Of a stretch of 5,227 nucleotides of DNA, positions 3,369-5,227 are shown piece by piece. Origin of the DNA: Mycobacteriaceae bacterium (GTDB lineage Bacteria; Actinomycetota; Actinomycetes; Mycobacteriales; Mycobacteriaceae); the NCBI GenBank assembly GCA_013362555.1, contig JABFVX010000392.1, positions 1-5,227 of the forward strand, written 5' to 3'. The position numbers and the translations under genes were made by a program. Within the stretch, counting starts at the first letter, position 1. Each line of letters starts with the position of its first letter. A model generated the notes under the pieces. That model was not told where the DNA came from, made no database searches, and saw nothing but the letters and a program-made list of their open reading frames with translations.

Positions 3369-5227
3369 TTACGCCATTGCCGGGATTCGGTCCGCCGAAT
3401 GCGATTCCCGGACGAAGGCTATCCCGAAGACGACCGCGTCGTAGCCCGGAGTGCCGGCGAAGAACTTCTCGTCGCTGCTCTGGAAGACCTTCATGGGATC
3501 GCGCTGCTGAGCTGCCGCGTCCCGGTATTCGCCGTGGTTGGCGTGCCACCAGCTCTTGGTCTGTTCGTCGTACCAGCCGTAGTCGAAGTTGCAATATCCC
3601 GGTTTGCCGAGGAAAAGGTCGTCGGACATATCCACTTGTCCGGTGCGCGGGTCCGGGACGAACTTCTTGGGATCGGGATGCTCCATCGCGCGCATCTGCG
3701 GCTTTCCATCGCTGTCGCGAATCGGGGTCCCGGTGTGGTCGCGGTCCCACGTCATCCGCTGGCCGGACCAGAAATGTTTGGAGAAGACCACGGCCTTCCA
3801 TTCCGACGGAGATCCGGCGGGCAGGAATTCGCCCACCCCGCGCAAGCGCATCAGTTCCGGGTCGCCGTAGGCCATGCGCAGGAATTCGGCTGCGTCCGCA
3901 GGCTGCTTCGCGAGCACGGCATTGAGCTTCTCCGCGTAATGGAATGCGTTCGCGAAAGCCCTTCGGTTGCCTTCGATCTTGGTCCTCGTCCGCTCCAGCT
4001 CCAATTGCTTGTAACTGTCGGCGATCCCGGTCCAGGTCTGCCTGGCTTCGGCTTGCAGCGTCGCGAGGCCCTGTTCGTAGAACTCCACCCGCCGGGCGGC
4101 ACGGGCCAGCAGGTCGGGCTGTTGTGCGATGTCCGGTCGGGCTTGGACGGCGGCCAGATCCGCTTTCGCGTCATCGAGCCAGCGCAAGTAGTTGGTCACC
4201 CGTTTGCCGGCCACCTCGCCGGGGGCCAGGATCCCTTCCATCTCGGCAAGGATCGGCTGCACGGCCGGATCGCGGAAAGCGAGGTTCATCGGGGGCGCGC
4301 CGTCGGTCAGTCCCAGACGAGCCATGGTGAGGCCGATGCAGCCCAGGTCGATAGTGTCCAGCTCCTCCAGCGTGAGCTTCCTGCCGATGCGGTTCTCCCA
4401 CATCTCGATGTACTCGGCTTTCGTATAGGTGCGCCGCTGCAAGGGGAGACCGTCCGCGCCGACGACTTCGGGGCCGAGCGGGGCCGCCCACAGGACGGCG
4501 CCGTCCTCGGCCGAGATATGCGGTACCGGGTTCTCTTCGCCGAATCCTCCTGGAGGCCGCACCAACTCGACGGTGGTGTCGCCGTCGGTCGGCTTGCCCA
4601 GGACCACCTCGACCTCGTACCGCGGACCGAGCCGCACGGTGTCACCGTGGTGCACCGGAACGTCCTGGCCTGGTGGGACCCATTTTTCGCCGCCGGTCTT
4701 GCCGCGGACGAAAGTACCGTAGGTGGAGCCGTTGTCGCGGATGTACACGTCGCCGTTCGAGTGCACGCCAATGCTGGCGTGATCTCGGGAGACGAAGGTG
4801 GTTTCGGGCCCGGGCGACCCCGACGGGTCGCGCACCAGGTTCTGCCGCTGCAAGTCGACCAGGTCCGGGTGCACCGGCGAGCTTTCCCGGCGACCGAGCC
4901 GCAACTCGGCTCCCGGCCGGAGCCGGTACTGCGGGGTGGCCTCGCCGCCGGAGAGTCGCAGTCCGACCAGCTCGGCGTCGGGCAGCACGACCGTCGTGTC
5001 GTCGAGCGGCACTGCGGTGGATTGTTCGGGCTGAGAATGCCTTTCGGGATGTGCCTGCGCCCCGGGATGACCGACGGCCGCCGTCGCCTCGTCGTCGAAG
5101 CTTCCGTAGTCGTGTCGGGTGCCCGCCTCCGGTCGAGTCACCGGGCCGTCGGGCGGTATCGCGGGGAGGTCGGGCTGAGTGATCGCGGCGTCGGGCTGCT
5201 TCACGGGGATGTCGGGACGCGTCGCGG
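3369..5227 (-). CDS. FHA domain fused to a microbial-type transglutaminase (5' end outside window)
   Basis: The frame is open to the right edge, so the GTG at 5202-5204 (counted here as residue 1) is probably internal; the stop is TAA 3369-3371. Residues 1-30 are a seven-residue Pro-Asp repeat and 31-66 a disordered linker. The FHA domain is at about 78-202, with LGRR (103-106), SRDHA (139-143) and DNGSTYGT (157-164), the phosphothreonine-binding signature. Residues 255-600 align from memory with Streptomyces mobaraensis transglutaminase (Pfam PF09017 type), which joins Gln side chains to Lys amines: LGCIGLT with Cys289, AVVFSKHFWSGQ (471-482), VDMS (524-527), NFDYGW with Asp541, and WHANH with His554, matching Cys64, Asp255 and His274. 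About 50 extra helical residues lie between Cys and the SKHFWSGQ motif. No signal peptide is seen, whereas known family members are secreted zymogens. It probably heads an operon with the 93-residue gene. The catalytic-domain call is strong; its substrate is unknown. Confidence 0.92.
   Translation of the reverse strand, partial: ATRPDIPVKQPDAAITQPDLPAIPPDGPVTRPEAGTRHDYGSFDDEATAAVGHPGAQAHPERHSQPEQSTAVPLDDTTVVLPDAELVGLRLSGGEATPQYRLRPGAELRLGRRESSPVHPDLVDLQRQNLVRDPSGSPGPETTFVSRDHASIGVHSNGDVYIRDNGSTYGTFVRGKTGGEKWVPPGQDVPVHHGDTVRLGPRYEVEVVLGKPTDGDTTVELVRPPGGFGEENPVPHISAEDGAVLWAAPLGPEVVGADGLPLQRRTYTKAEYIEMWENRIGRKLTLEELDTIDLGCIGLTMARLGLTDGAPPMNLAFRDPAVQPILAEMEGILAPGEVAGKRVTNYLRWLDDAKADLAAVQARPDIAQQPDLLARAARRVEFYEQGLATLQAEARQTWTGIADSYKQLELERTRTKIEGNRRAFANAFHYAEKLNAVLAKQPADAAEFLRMAYGDPELMRLRGVGEFLPAGSPSEWKAVVFSKHFWSGQRMTWDRDHTGTPIRDSDGKPQMRAMEHPDPKKFVPDPRTGQVDMSDDLFLGKPGYCNFDYGWYDEQTKSWWHANHGEYRDAAAQQRDPMKVFQSSDEKFFAGTPGYDAVVFGIAFVRESHSADRIPAMA
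5115..5227 (-). repeat. 21-bp tandem repeat encoding a seven-residue Pro-Asp repeat
   Basis: The DNA word gtcggg recurs at 5148, 5169, 5190 and 5211, a strict 21-base period, with the rest of each unit partly diverged. On the minus strand it encodes heptads RPDIPVK, QPDAAIT, QPDLPAI and PPDGPVT, then a degenerate RPEAGTR. Two residues (AT) of a preceding unit are visible at the window edge, so the array continues beyond it. It forms a proline-rich, probably extended linker before the FHA domain. Confidence 0.8.

Noticed and set aside
3346..3801. Extension of the 93-residue gene upstream to 3801 (245 codons).
   Set aside because: The extra part overlaps the transglutaminase catalytic domain in another frame and is Arg-rich noise; the GAGGA site supports ATG 3343-3345.
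5202..5204. GTG as the true start of the FHA-transglutaminase.
   Set aside because: The frame stays open to the window edge and the seven-residue repeat continues past it, so the gene most likely starts further right.

Overview
The window is high-GC DNA with strong G/C third-position bias, actinomycete in style. A membrane-anchored WD40 protein of the nSTAND1 type, FHA-domain proteins and long perfect palindromes between genes suggest a Pseudonocardiaceae-like genome such as Amycolatopsis. The genus is an inference; there is no rRNA or marker gene here to settle it.

Layout: (1) 1-2350, plus strand: the C-terminal part of a large nSTAND1/WD40 protein. It has the end of the signalling region, one transmembrane helix and 14 WD40 blades, and its start lies left of the window. 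(2) 2339-2393: a perfect 25-bp hairpin where the plus-strand gene meets a minus-strand gene; both stop codons lie inside its arms. (3) 2386-2538, minus: a possible 50-residue single-pass membrane protein. (4) 2547-2595: a second perfect hairpin, related in sequence to the first. (5) 2604-2969, minus: a four-helix DUF1304 membrane protein. (6) 2986-3063: a third, unrelated, long interrupted hairpin. (7) 3064-3345, minus: an unrecognised 93-residue, probably beta-rich protein. (8) 3369-5227, minus: a large protein whose 5' end lies right of the window. It has an N-terminal seven-residue Pro-Asp repeat, an FHA domain and a C-terminal domain that I align from memory with the secreted microbial transglutaminase of Streptomyces mobaraensis, including the Cys-Asp-His catalytic triad.

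How the genes may work together: the FHA-transglutaminase gene and the 93-residue gene are 23 nt apart and look like one transcription unit ending at the third hairpin. I infer a protein-crosslinking (or deamidating) enzyme whose phosphothreonine-binding FHA domain targets or controls it, with the small downstream protein as a partner, inhibitor or immunity factor. This FHA-transglutaminase module is the most interesting content of the window. The nSTAND1/WD40 gene converges on this block and is separated by the hairpins, so a functional link is not shown. Apart from the partial 5' ends of the two outer genes, no stretch longer than about 300 bases lacks a gene.
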